Assembly: GCF_024298925.1 (NCBI RefSeq)
Contig: NZ_CP101283.1
Coordinates: 868,001-932,000 of the forward strand
Length of the DNA: 64,000 nt
Reading direction: 5' to 3'
DNA from: Phenylobacterium sp. LH3H17
GTDB lineage: Bacteria > Pseudomonadota > Alphaproteobacteria > Caulobacterales > Caulobacteraceae
In this document: positions 1 to 9,577 of the stretch, in pieces
Numbering within the stretch: the stretch's first letter is position 1
How the letters are laid out: every line of letters starts with the position of its first letter
Program-made: the position numbers and the translations under genes
Notes under the pieces: generated by a model
Seen by the model: the letters and a program-made list of their open reading frames with translations, nothing else
The model's database searches: none
Told to the model about the DNA's origin: nothing

Positions 1-329
1 TCGCGCTTCAGCTCGGCGAAGTTCTCGATGATGCCGTTGTGCACCAGGCTGACCCGGCCCGACTTGTGCGGGTGGGCGTTGGCTTCCGAGGGCGCGCCGT
101 GGGTGGCCCAGCGGGTGTGGCCGATCCCGACCGTGGCGTTCAGCGGCGCGTCGGCCAGGACGTCCTCCAGGGCGCGGATCTTGCCCTTGGCCCGGCGGCG
201 CTGGAGCTTGCCGTCCACCATCCCGGCCACCCCGGCGCTGTCATAGCCGCGGTATTCCAGACGCTTCAGGCTGTCGATCAGCCGCTCCTGGACAGAGGAA
301 TTCCCAACGATGCCGATGATGCCGCACAT
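1..329 (-). CDS. glmS: Glutamine--fructose-6-phosphate aminotransferase, N-terminal part (cut by window edge)
   Basis: GlmS makes glucosamine-6-phosphate from fructose-6-phosphate and glutamine, the first step of UDP-GlcNAc synthesis in the cytoplasm. Only about 109 N-terminal residues lie in the window, all in the glutaminase domain. The start is MCGIIGIVG, placing the Ntn nucleophile Cys at position 2 as the family requires. [17 protein letters not shown] and HNGIIENF follow in the usual order. It diverges from glmM, the next enzyme of the same pathway, across about 140 bp. The sugar-isomerase half is outside the window. Confidence 0.97.
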   Translation of the reverse strand, partial: MCGIIGIVGNSSVQERLIDSLKRLEYRGYDSAGVAGMVDGKLQRRRAKGKIRALEDVLADAPLNATVGIGHTRWATHGAPSEANAHPHKSGRVSLVHNGIIENFAELKR

Positions 330-470
330 GGTGGCTTCACATCCTTTGTCGAAACGCGCGCAGGTCGATAGTCTTCAACGCAGAGCCGCCTTTAGCATTC
401 GCAAACGCGGCGTCGATTAAATCTGGGTTTCGGATCGTTTCGCGGCCCAATCGAGCACCATGAGAACCCC

Positions 471-1823
<1,353 letters not shown>

Positions 1824-1831
1824 ACAAACCA

Positions 1832-1940
1832 CCGCTCATCCCGGCGAAGGCCGGGACCCAGATCGTAAGGCTGGGACTCGACGGGAAATCCACAAGCGCA
1901 GCGGCTGAAACTGGGTCCCGGCCTCCGCCGGGATGAGCGG
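1832..1940. repeat. Long inverted repeat, intergenic palindromic element copy 1
   Basis: Two 30-nt arms (1832-1861 and 1911-1940) are reverse complements with one mismatch, separated by 49 nt. Each arm itself contains the mini-palindrome CCCGGC-GAAG-GCCGGG. A second element with the same arms lies at 31404-31531. It fills the gap between glmM and the deaminase gene. The sequence resembles the GC-rich extragenic palindromes scattered through many Caulobacterales and Sphingomonadales genomes. Confidence 0.9.
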
Positions 1941-2030
1941 ATGCGAGGATGGCCGGGGCTGGTCTTTCGGACATGGGGAGAAGACACTTTCGCCATGTGG
2001 GCGATTCCCACCGGTGTCTGGAGTCGAGTG

Positions 2031-3053
2031 ATGCCCGATCTCGAAGCGTTCATCCGCGGCCTGCCCAAGGCGGAACTCCACCTGCATATCGAGGGCAGCC
2101 TTGAGCCCGAGCAGATGTTCGAGTTCGCCCGGCGCAACGGGATCGAACTGCCCTTCGCCGATGTGGAGGCGGTGCGCGCGGCCTACGCCTTCTCCAACCT
2201 GCAGGACTTCCTGGACATCTACTATCAAGGCGCCCGGGTGCTGTTGACCGAGCGCGATTTCCACGATCTGGCCCTGGCCTATTTCCGCCGGGTGGCCGAG
2301 GACGGCGCCACCCACGCCGAGATCTTCTTCGATCCCCAGACCCATACCGAGCGGGGCGTCGCCTTCGCCACCGTGGCTGAAGGCCTGCTGGCGGCCATGG
2401 AGGAGGCCAGGACGACGCTCGGCGTCACCTCCAAGCTGATCCTCTGCTTCCTGCGCCACCTGTCCGAGGAAGCCGCCTTCGAGACCCTGAACCAGGCGCG
2501 GCCCTATCTGGACCGCATCGCCGGGGTGGGACTGGACTCATCGGAGCTGGGACATCCGCCCTCGAAATTCGCCCGGGTCTTCGCCGCCGCCCGCGAGCAG
2601 GGCCTGAAGCTCGTGGCCCATGCCGGCGAGGAGGGGCCGCCGGAGTATGTCCGCGAGGCGCTCGACCTGCTGCGCGTCGACCGCATCGACCACGGCAACC
2701 GCTCGCTTGAGGACGCCGACCTGGTGAAGCGTCTGGTCGCCGAGGCCGTGCCGCTCACGGTCTGCCCGCTCTCGAACCTGAAGCTCTGCGTGGTGGATGA
2801 GCTTCCGTCCCACCCTCTGAAGCGGATGCTTCGCCTGGGCCTCAAGGCCACGATCAATTCCGATGACCCGGCCTATTTCGGCGGCTATCTGGCCGAGAAC
2901 TGGATCTCCACCGCCCATGCCCTGGGTCTTACCCGCGACGAGCTGGTGACCCTGGCCCGCAACAGCTTCACCGGCTCGTTCCTGACGCCCGGCGAGATCG
3001 AGAGCCGCCTCGTCGAGGTCGACCTCTACGCGGCGGCCCACGCCCCGGCCTAG
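2031..3053 (+). CDS. Adenosine/adenine deaminase family protein, adenine deaminase type
   Basis: A 340-residue TIM-barrel purine deaminase. Metal ligands H17 and H19 sit in the motif LHLHIEGS, the catalytic motif HAGEE is at 197-201, and NSDDP at 276-280 supplies the last metal ligand. The stretch SSELGHPPSKF is typical of the adenine deaminase (Aah1-like) branch, whereas adenosine deaminases carry a different loop there. I therefore favour adenine to hypoxanthine conversion, although automated annotation may say adenosine deaminase. ATG at 2031 is chosen because the family starts a few residues before the HxH motif; the upstream extension runs through the repeat at 1832-1940. Confidence 0.9.
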   Translation: MPDLEAFIRGLPKAELHLHIEGSLEPEQMFEFARRNGIELPFADVEAVRAAYAFSNLQDFLDIYYQGARVLLTERDFHDLALAYFRRVAEDGATHAEIFFDPQTHTERGVAFATVAEGLLAAMEEARTTLGVTSKLILCFLRHLSEEAAFETLNQARPYLDRIAGVGLDSSELGHPPSKFARVFAAAREQGLKLVAHAGEEGPPEYVREALDLLRVDRIDHGNRSLEDADLVKRLVAEAVPLTVCPLSNLKLCVVDELPSHPLKRMLRLGLKATINSDDPAYFGGYLAENWISTAHALGLTRDELVTLARNSFTGSFLTPGEIESRLVEVDLYAAAHAPA

Positions 3054-4078
3054 CGAGAGGGGGCGTCGCCCGCCTCCAGCGCCAGCAGGGCGAAGGTGGC
3101 CAGCCAGTGCTCGCCCATATAGTCGCCGGCGACGTGGGCCAGGCCCGCGGCGAGATGCTGGTCGGCGGCGGCCAGCGCCATGGCGCGGACCGGATCGGCG
3201 GCGTCCAGGGATCCGGCGATCGACCGCCAGCACCAGGCGCGGCTGAGGCAGAGTCCGTCCAGGTGGGCGATCTTGCCGTCGGTGCGATCGCTGACCGTGG
3301 GCGGGGTGAAGAGGGTGGCGGGCGCGCGATCAGCGGCGTCGGGCAGGAAGCGCGCGAACCAGATCCGGAAGTCGGTGGCCGGCAGGATGCGGCGCAGGCA
3401 CTCGGCCTCGACCAGGGTCGGGGAGAGGAAGTCGTCGCCGCTAGGCTCCCAGGCCGGGGCGCCGGCGTCGGCCAGGTACCAGCCCCTGGCGGTGGCCGCG
3501 ATCAGCCGGTCGAGCTCGTCGTCGCCGACCTGCGCGGCGTAGTCCGACGCCAGCGAGAGCGCGAAGGCGGTGTTGCCGTGGGCCCCCGTGCGGATCGGAT
3601 AGGTGGCCAGCGGCAGGAAGGCTTTGAACCGGTCGGCGAAGGCCCGGGCCAGCGGGCGCAGGTTCGGACCCCAGGCCGCGTCGTGCCGTTCCAGCTCCGC
3701 CCCCAGCATCAACAGCCAGGCCCAGCCATAGGGCCGCTCGAAGCCGCGGCTGGTCGGGCGCGCCAGATAGGCCAGCTCGCCGGCCGCCTTGTCGAGGGTC
3801 AGGTTGGCGTCGAACAGGGCGCGGATCTCGGCGGCGGGCGCCATGTCCGGGAACCGCCGCAGCAGCCGGGCCAGCAGCCAGTAGCCGTGGACGCAGGAGT
3901 GCCAGTCAAAGCTGCCGTGGAAGATCGGGTGCAGCACCCGGGGCGCCAGTACGTCCTCGTCGCCGGCCATCACATGGTCGAGCTTGTAGGGATAGGGCTT
4001 GGTGACGTGGCCCAGCGCCAGCCGCGCGAACTTCGCGGCGAGGTCGGGGGTGAGCTCAGAAGCGGAAGACGAGGACAT
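3050..4078 (-). CDS. DUF2891 family protein
   Basis: A 342-residue soluble protein recognised as DUF2891 from the N-terminal stretch with KPYPYKLDHV, then HPIFHGSFDWHSCVHG. The length is normal for the family. No signal peptide or membrane segment is visible. The many conserved His, Trp and Glu residues suggest an alpha/alpha-barrel enzyme, which is inference only. It overlaps the stop of the DUF979 gene by 23 bp, so the two are probably translationally coupled. Its 3' end overlaps the deaminase stop on the other strand by 4 bp. The substrate is not known to me. Confidence 0.88.
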   Translation of the reverse strand: MSSSSASELTPDLAAKFARLALGHVTKPYPYKLDHVMAGDEDVLAPRVLHPIFHGSFDWHSCVHGYWLLARLLRRFPDMAPAAEIRALFDANLTLDKAAGELAYLARPTSRGFERPYGWAWLLMLGAELERHDAAWGPNLRPLARAFADRFKAFLPLATYPIRTGAHGNTAFALSLASDYAAQVGDDELDRLIAATARGWYLADAGAPAWEPSGDDFLSPTLVEAECLRRILPATDFRIWFARFLPDAADRAPATLFTPPTVSDRTDGKIAHLDGLCLSRAWCWRSIAGSLDAADPVRAMALAAADQHLAAGLAHVAGDYMGEHWLATFALLALEAGDAPSR

Positions 4079-5006
4079 ACATCAGGGCCGTGTTGGCGAG
4101 CAGCAGGAGGAGGGCGGTGGGGACCTGGGCCTTGATGACCCCGTTGCGGTCGGTGAGCTCTAGTAGGGCGGCGGGGACGATGTTGAAGTTGGCCGCCATG
4201 GGGGTCATCAGGGTTCCGCAGAACCCCGACAGCATGCCGATGGCGCCCATGATCGCCGGGTCGCCGCCGAAGCGGACGACGATCAGCGGCAGGCCGATCC
4301 CGGCGGTCATCACCGGGAAGGCGGCGAAGGCGTTGCCCATGATCATGGTGAAGATCGCCATGCCGAAGGTGTAGGCGGCCACCGCCGCGAGCTGACTCCC
4401 GTCCGGCAGCCACTCCGAAGCCAGGGCGCCGATGGCGGTCCCGACCCCGGCGGCGGCGAAGACGGCGCCCAGGGCCGCCAGCATCTGCGGCAGGACGGCG
4501 GCCCAGCCGACCGTGTCGAGCAGGCGGCGGCCCTCCTGCAGCGGCGTGACCGGCCTGGCGCGCAGCATCGGCATGGCGATCGCCAGCGCCACGAAGACCC
4601 CCAGGATCAGCGAAACCAGGGTGGCCTGTTTCGGATCGACCAGGCTGGCCAGTTCCGGCCGCTTGAAGAGGAAGGTCCCGGCCAGCGCCGTGGCGGGGAT
4701 GGCGAGCGCCGGCAGGAAGAGCCTGTTCCCCAAGCGCGCGGCGCTCTCGCGGCGCGCCTCGGGGCTGCTGGTGGCCGGGGCGCCTTGGCCCAGGCCGCCG
4801 AACCCGGCCACCGCCACCATGGCGATCACCAAGAGGCCGTTGACCAGGTCGGGCAGATGCGAACCGAACAGGAAGCAGACAGCGAACAGACCCCAGAACG
4901 CTGTATTTTTGAAACGCTTCGGATTGCTGGCGTCGCGGGCGCTGAGAACGGCTATGGCGGCGAAGAAGGCGCCGGCGATGACGTAGAGGAGCTCCAGTCC
5001 GATCAT
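4056..5006 (-). CDS. DUF979 family membrane protein (predicted permease subunit)
   Basis: A 316-residue, strongly hydrophobic protein with about nine or ten membrane segments, recognised as DUF979. The C-terminal half holds conserved Gly/Pro stretches such as GNAFAAFPVM and SGFCGTLMTP. It starts with ATG overlapping the stop of the DUF969 gene (ATGA type), so the pair is co-translated. DUF969 and DUF979 nearly always occur together and are thought to form a two-part transporter. My recollection is that such pairs sit beside pyroglutamyl-peptidase or 5-oxoproline genes in other bacteria, but none is present here, so the substrate stays open. Confidence 0.9.
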   Translation of the reverse strand: MIGLELLYVIAGAFFAAIAVLSARDASNPKRFKNTAFWGLFAVCFLFGSHLPDLVNGLLVIAMVAVAGFGGLGQGAPATSSPEARRESAARLGNRLFLPALAIPATALAGTFLFKRPELASLVDPKQATLVSLILGVFVALAIAMPMLRARPVTPLQEGRRLLDTVGWAAVLPQMLAALGAVFAAAGVGTAIGALASEWLPDGSQLAAVAAYTFGMAIFTMIMGNAFAAFPVMTAGIGLPLIVVRFGGDPAIMGAIGMLSGFCGTLMTPMAANFNIVPAALLELTDRNGVIKAQVPTALLLLLANTALMYVLVFRF

Positions 5007-5692
5007 CGGGCATCCGCCAGGGTGCGGGCCAGGCGCCGGTCCAGCAGCATCAGCCGGGTCCCGTGGATGGCCAGGGCGCAGACGGCGGTCGGGATGGCCC
5101 AGACCGAAAGCTGCAGCGGCTCAACGATGATGCCGTTCTGCTCCAGGAAGCCCTTGATCAGCAGGATCGAGGCGATGGCGATGAAGATGTCCTCGCCGAA
5201 GAACAGCGCGATATTGTCGGCCGCCGCGGTGTGGGCGCGGATGGTCTGTCGGGTGTCGTCGGCCAACTGGCCGTAGCGGGTCTCGGCGGCGGCCTCGGCC
5301 ATGGGCGCGATCAGCGGCCGGACCATCTGGGCGTGGCCGCCCAGGGAGGTCAGGCCCAGCGCCGCCGTCGCCTGGCGCAGGACGAAATAGAGCAGCAGCA
5401 GCCGGCCGACGGTCGCCGCCTGGATCGCGCCGATCAGGGTCTTGGCCCGTTCCTGCAGTCCGGCCCGCTCGAGCAGGCCGATGACCGGCAGCACCACCCA
5501 GACCACGCTGACATAGCGGTTCTCCTTGAAGGCCTTGCCGAAGGTCTCGACCACCTCCACAGGCCCCATCCCGCCCGCCACCCCGGTGACCAGGGCCGCC
5601 ACGGTGACCACCAGCAGCGGATTGAGCCGGGCCATGAAGCCCACAACGACGATGACGATCCCGATCAGCGACAGCACGCGCGCGCTCCCCAA
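5003..5692 (-). CDS. DUF969 family membrane protein (predicted permease subunit)
   Basis: A 229-residue membrane protein recognised as DUF969. The N-terminus carries two hydrophobic helices (IGIVIVVVGFM and LVVTVAALVTGV). A middle region TSLGGHAQMVRPLIAPMAEAA is family-typical. It is the first gene of the three-gene minus-strand operon DUF969-DUF979-DUF2891, all with overlapping junctions. The upstream 170 bp contain no other gene on this strand and should hold the operon promoter, though no clear consensus could be assigned. Confidence 0.88.
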   Translation of the reverse strand: MGSARVLSLIGIVIVVVGFMARLNPLLVVTVAALVTGVAGGMGPVEVVETFGKAFKENRYVSVVWVVLPVIGLLERAGLQERAKTLIGAIQAATVGRLLLLYFVLRQATAALGLTSLGGHAQMVRPLIAPMAEAAAETRYGQLADDTRQTIRAHTAAADNIALFFGEDIFIAIASILLIKGFLEQNGIIVEPLQLSVWAIPTAVCALAIHGTRLMLLDRRLARTLADAR

Positions 5693-5866
5693 GTGCGGCC
5701 GAACTCTAACCGAGCCGGCCTGGCTTCATAGGCCTGAACTGGCGTCGCCTTTGGCGCGTATCTCCCGAGAGGCGACGCCACTATCCAAGCCGGATGATTT
5801 GTGACAGCCTCGTAATGTTCGCACCGCTCGACCGGCGCGACTTTAGAAACGAACTGGGAGTGAAAC

Positions 5867-6019
5867 ATGTCGCGACACCCCGCCATGGGGCGCTCGTCGC
5901 GAGGCCAGACGAAGAGCATGAGCTCTATCGCCTGCCTTGCCTTCGTCGGCGTTATGGGCGTTGCCTTCTGGGCCGGCGCCGTATGGATCGCCAACACCCT
6001 CATCCATTTGCTGTCGTAA
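5867..6019 (+). CDS. Small single-pass membrane protein, 50 aa
   Basis: A 50-codon ORF starting at ATG 5867, six bases after a good Shine-Dalgarno (GGGAG). The first 20 residues are polar and basic (several Arg, Lys and Ser). Residues about 22-46 form one hydrophobic helix with FVGVMGVAFWAG. It ends with TAA just before the convergent gene at 6030. Composition and codon use look coding. The function is unknown; small proteins of this type often modulate membrane complexes, but nothing in the neighbourhood points to a partner. Confidence 0.7.
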   Translation: MSRHPAMGRSSRGQTKSMSSIACLAFVGVMGVAFWAGAVWIANTLIHLLS

Positions 6020-6029
6020 CGGCTTGCGC

Positions 6030-6548
6030 TCAACGCCGGGGGAAGGCGTTGCGCTTGCGGATGATGGAGAATTCGAGGCTGGAAGCCGCCACGGCGTCGC
6101 TGAGCGGCCAGAAATCCTGCAACACCCGAACTTCGGCCCCCGCCTCGAGCAGGGTCCGGATCAGGTCCGTCCCCACCCGTTCGGCGAGCGGGATCACGGC
6201 CTCGCGCGATATCCAGTAACCGGCCTCGCCCAGGGCCAGGTCGAACGTTTCAACCGGCATCTCATAGACGCGCAGGGTGCAGGCCTTCACCCGCTCCAGC
6301 CAGGCCGCCTCGAAGGCCACCACCCGCCGCGCGCCCGTCAGGAAGCGCTCGGCGTCGGCCTCGGTGGTCTTGGGTCCCCGGCCATAGGTGATGCGCGGGC
6401 AGTCGCGGGGCAGCAGATAATTGACCAGATGGTCCTCATCCACCGCCCAGACGCAGTCGCCCTCCACGCCGGAATCCGTCGAAGGCGGCGGCCGCGGGGC
6501 GAACCGCGCGATGCCGGCCTCCTCGCTGACGTGGAAGAGCCTAGGCAC
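6030..6548 (-). CDS. DUF6886 family protein, unknown function
   Basis: A 172-residue soluble protein. The beginning MPRLFHVSEE followed by a Pro-rich stretch and VWAVDEDHLVNYLLPRDCPR matches what I know as the DUF6886 family. No signal peptide or membrane helix is seen. Its start overlaps the end of ugd by 8 bp on the same strand, suggesting coupling to that gene. The N-terminal HVSEE and the Asp/His-rich region resemble ADP-ribosyl-transfer-like folds, but this is only a loose impression. Confidence 0.75.
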   Translation of the reverse strand: MPRLFHVSEEAGIARFAPRPPPSTDSGVEGDCVWAVDEDHLVNYLLPRDCPRITYGRGPKTTEADAERFLTGARRVVAFEAAWLERVKACTLRVYEMPVETFDLALGEAGYWISREAVIPLAERVGTDLIRTLLEAGAEVRVLQDFWPLSDAVAASSLEFSIIRKRNAFPRR

Positions 6549-7845
6549 GCCCGATGCTGGCGTATTTGAAGCCCCGCGAGCGGACCTCGTCGGGCTTGTA
6601 GATATTGCGCAGGTCCACCAGCACGGGGGCCTTCATCAGCAGCTTCACCCGGTCGAGGTCCAGGGCGCGGAACTGGTCCCACTCGGTGATGATCACCAGG
6701 ACGTCGGCATCGTGGGCCACGTCATAGGGATTGTCCTTGAAGTCCACGTCGCGCAAGAGCTGGCGCGCCTCGTGGCCGCTCTCGGGATCGAAGGCCTGGA
6801 CGCGGGCGCCCATGGCCTGCAGGGCAGGGATGATGTCGAGGCTGGGGGCGTCGCGCATGTCGTCGGTATTGGGCTTGAAGGCCAGGCCCAGGACCCCGAC
6901 CGTCTTGCCGGCCAGGTCGCCGGAGAGCGCGTCGGAAACCTTGCCGGCCATGTTCTTCTTGCGCTCGTCATTGACCTTGACCGTGGTCTCGATCAGCCGA
7001 ACGGGCGAGCCGGCGTCGGTGGCGGTGCGCACCAGGGCGAGCGTGTCCTTCGGGAAGCAGGAGCCGCCGTATCCCGGGCCGGCGTTGAGGAACTTGTTGC
7101 CGATCCGCTTGTCCAGGCCGATGCCGCGGGCGACCTGCTGCACGTCGGCGCCCAGCGCCTCGCAGAGGTCGGCGATCTCGTTGATGAAGGTGATCTTCAG
7201 CGCCAGGAAGGCGTTGGCCGCGTACTTGATCAGCTCGCTGGTCCGCCGCGTGGTGAAGACGATCGGCGTCTCGTTCAAATAGAGCGGGCGGTAGAGCTCG
7301 GTCATCACCGCGCGGGCGCGCGGGTCGTCGGTGCCGACCACCACGCGGTCGGGGCGCTTGAAGTCCTCGATGGCCGCGCCCTCGCGCAGGAACTCCGGAT
7401 TGGAGACCACCGCGAACTGTGCGTCGGGCCGGGCCTCGCGGATGATCTTCTCGATCTCGTCGCCGGTGCCGACCGGCACGGTGGACTTGGTGACGATGAC
7501 GGTGAAGCCGTTCAACAGGCCGGCGATCTCCTTGGCCGCGGCATAGACATAGGAAAGGTCGGCATGCCCGTCGCCGCGCCGCGACGGCGTGCCCACGGCG
7601 ATGAACACCGCGTCGGCCTTGTGGATCGCCTCGGCGGCCTCGGTGTCGAAGGACAGGCGCCCGGCCTTGACGTTCTGGGCGACCAGCAGGTCGAGGCCCG
7701 GTTCATAGATCGGGATGCCGCCGCCGCGCAGGCGCTCGATCTTGCTGGCGTCCTTGTCGATGCAGGTGACCGTGTGGCCGAAGTCGGCGAAACAGGCGCC
7801 GCTAACCAGGCCCACATAGCCGGTTCCGATCATCGCGACGTGCAT
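6541..7845 (-). CDS. ugd: UDP-glucose 6-dehydrogenase
   Basis: Oxidises UDP-glucose to UDP-glucuronate with two NAD+ for capsule, LPS or exopolysaccharide precursors. At 434 residues it has the normal length. It starts with the Rossmann motif GTGYVGLVSGACFAD. The catalytic Cys lies in GPGYGGSCFPKD around residue 263, and STVPVGTG and EFLREG are also present. It is followed by a DUF6886 gene with 8 bp overlap. Just upstream on the same strand is a phosphomannomutase/phosphoglucomutase gene, fitting a sugar-nucleotide cluster. Confidence 0.97.
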   Translation of the reverse strand: MHVAMIGTGYVGLVSGACFADFGHTVTCIDKDASKIERLRGGGIPIYEPGLDLLVAQNVKAGRLSFDTEAAEAIHKADAVFIAVGTPSRRGDGHADLSYVYAAAKEIAGLLNGFTVIVTKSTVPVGTGDEIEKIIREARPDAQFAVVSNPEFLREGAAIEDFKRPDRVVVGTDDPRARAVMTELYRPLYLNETPIVFTTRRTSELIKYAANAFLALKITFINEIADLCEALGADVQQVARGIGLDKRIGNKFLNAGPGYGGSCFPKDTLALVRTATDAGSPVRLIETTVKVNDERKKNMAGKVSDALSGDLAGKTVGVLGLAFKPNTDDMRDAPSLDIIPALQAMGARVQAFDPESGHEARQLLRDVDFKDNPYDVAHDADVLVIITEWDQFRALDLDRVKLLMKAPVLVDLRNIYKPDEVRSRGFKYASIGRA

Positions 7846-7878
7846 GGACTATCCTCGATAAATGGGTTCGGCCGCCTT

Positions 7879-7980
7879 TCACCACGCCGCGACCGCACCC
7901 GCAATCACGACGCCGAACCAGAACGGCACATTCGTATCGCGGTGCAGCAAAAGCCGCGCCCAACGACGGTCCTGGGTCAG
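7879..7980 (-). CDS. Possible small hydrophobic ORF between the phosphomutase gene and ugd
   Basis: An open frame with residues RRWARLLLHRD, then NVPFWFGVVIAG and a terminal AVAAW, resembling a basic segment followed by one membrane helix. It overlaps the phosphomutase stop codon. No ATG is available: the candidates are a CTG at 7980 (33 residues) or a TTG at 7950 (23 residues), and no clear Shine-Dalgarno was found. It could be a real small membrane protein translated by coupling, or chance. Listed because otherwise the 130-bp gap is empty. Confidence 0.25.
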   Translation of the reverse strand: MTQDRRWARLLLHRDTNVPFWFGVVIAGAVAAW

Positions 7981-9479
7981 ACTTCCTGGTTGTAGGCGCC
8001 GACCTGCGGCCGCTTGGCCAGGCGCGGCTTAACCTCTTCCCGGAACAGGGCGCGCATGTCGGCGTCCGACTGCGTGCTCTCCACCACCACCACGATCTCG
8101 GGCTTGTTGGACGAGGCGCGGACCAGGACCCAGGAGCCGTCCGCCAGCGCCACGCGGACGCCGTTGACGGTGATCACCTCGACGATCTTGCGGCCCAGGA
8201 TCGTGCCGCCGGCCTTGGCCAAAGCCTCGTACTCGGCCACCACGTCCTCGACGACCTTGTACTTCACCTCGTCGGCGCAGTGGGGCGACATGGTGAGCGA
8301 GGTGTAGGCGATCGGCAGGGCGTCCTTCAGTTCCGACAGCTTCTTGTCCGGGTTGCGGTCCAGCATCGCCAGGATCGCCGCGGCCGCCGTCAGGCCGCAG
8401 TCGTAGCCGCGCCCGATGGGGTCGTTGAAGAAGAAGTGGCCGCTCTTCTCGAAGCCGGCCAGGGCGCCCAGCTCGGCGGTCTTGCGCTTGATGTAGCTGT
8501 GGCCGGTCTTCCAGTAGACGGTCTTGGCGCCGTTCTTCTTGAGCACCGGATCGGTGGCGAACAGGCCGGTCGACTTCACATCGACCACGAAGGTCGCGTC
8601 CTTGTGCAGCTCCGACAGGTCGCGGGCCAGCATCAGGCCGATCTTGTCGGCGAAGATCTCCTCGCCGGTGTTGTCCACCACGCCGCAGCGGTCGCCGTCG
8701 CCGTCGAAGCCCAGGGCCAGGTCGGCGCCGAATTCGCGCACCGCCTTGGCCATCTCCTGCAGCATCTCGTGGTCTTCGGGATTGGGGTTGTAGCGCGGGA
8801 AGTTCCAGTCGAGCTCGCAGTCCATCTCGACGACCACGGCCACGCCCATCCGGCGCAGGGCCTCGGCGGCGAAGGCGCCGGCCGTGCCGTTGCCGCAGGC
8901 GCAGACCACCTTAAGCGGGCGCTTGATGTTCACCCGGCTGGAGACGTCGGCGATGAAGCGTTCGGCGAAGCCTTGGACATGGGTCAGGGAGCCGCCGGCC
9001 TTGTACTGACCCAGGCCGCCCAGCACGATCTCCTTCAGCCGGCCCATCTCGTCGGGGCCGAAGGTCAGGGGCCGTTCCGCGCCCATCTTCACCCCGGTCC
9101 AGCCGTTCTCGTTGTGGCTGGCGGTGACCATGGCCACGCAGGGGGCGTCCAGTTCGAACTGGGCGAAGTAGGCGGTGGGGGACAGGGCCAGGCCGATGTC
9201 GACCACCTCGCAGCCGGCCGAGACCAGGCCGAGCGTCAGGGCCTGCTTGATCGATGTCGAGTAGGAGCGGTAGTCGTGGCCGACCACGATCTTGGTCTGA
9301 CCCAGTTCCTGGATATAGGTCCCGAGGCCGACGCCCAGGGCCTCGATGCCCAGCAGGTTGATGTCCGGCCCCAGCATCCAGCGCGCGTCGTATTCGCGGA
9401 AGCCGGTGGCCTTCACCAGCGGCGTATTCTCGTACTCGATCGTATTGGGGATCAGGTCGGCGCGCGGAACGGGCAGCAT
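7977..9479 (-). CDS. Phosphomannomutase/phosphoglucomutase
   Basis: A 500-residue alpha-D-phosphohexomutase of the AlgC/ManB type, interconverting hexose-6-phosphate and hexose-1-phosphate. The phosphoserine loop is TASHNENGW, the metal loop is DGDGDRCGVVD, the sugar-binding EKSGHFFF motif follows, and the C-terminal phosphate-binding RASSNKPE is intact. ATG at 9479 has GGAG nine bases upstream. With ugd, kdsD and nearby glmM it supplies sugar precursors for envelope polysaccharides. Confidence 0.93.
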   Translation of the reverse strand: MLPVPRADLIPNTIEYENTPLVKATGFREYDARWMLGPDINLLGIEALGVGLGTYIQELGQTKIVVGHDYRSYSTSIKQALTLGLVSAGCEVVDIGLALSPTAYFAQFELDAPCVAMVTASHNENGWTGVKMGAERPLTFGPDEMGRLKEIVLGGLGQYKAGGSLTHVQGFAERFIADVSSRVNIKRPLKVVCACGNGTAGAFAAEALRRMGVAVVVEMDCELDWNFPRYNPNPEDHEMLQEMAKAVREFGADLALGFDGDGDRCGVVDNTGEEIFADKIGLMLARDLSELHKDATFVVDVKSTGLFATDPVLKKNGAKTVYWKTGHSYIKRKTAELGALAGFEKSGHFFFNDPIGRGYDCGLTAAAAILAMLDRNPDKKLSELKDALPIAYTSLTMSPHCADEVKYKVVEDVVAEYEALAKAGGTILGRKIVEVITVNGVRVALADGSWVLVRASSNKPEIVVVVESTQSDADMRALFREEVKPRLAKRPQVGAYNQEV

Positions 9480-9512
9480 CGGAACTCCATCGGATCGTGT
9501 CGGGCGTCGTGT

Positions 9513-9533
9513 TTAAAGGTGTTCCACCCTTAA
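9513..9533. promoter_or_regulatory. Imperfect palindrome upstream of the phosphomutase gene
   Basis: TTAA-AGGTG-TTC-CACCC-TTAA reads as a 21-bp palindrome with one mismatched pair. It lies 34-54 bp before the phosphomutase start in the 98-bp gap after kdsD. It could be an operator or a small hairpin; no known consensus was matched. Confidence 0.35.
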
Positions 9534-9577
9534 GACTATCCGAACGCCGCCTATGAACTTCGCGATTGCGACATTGG

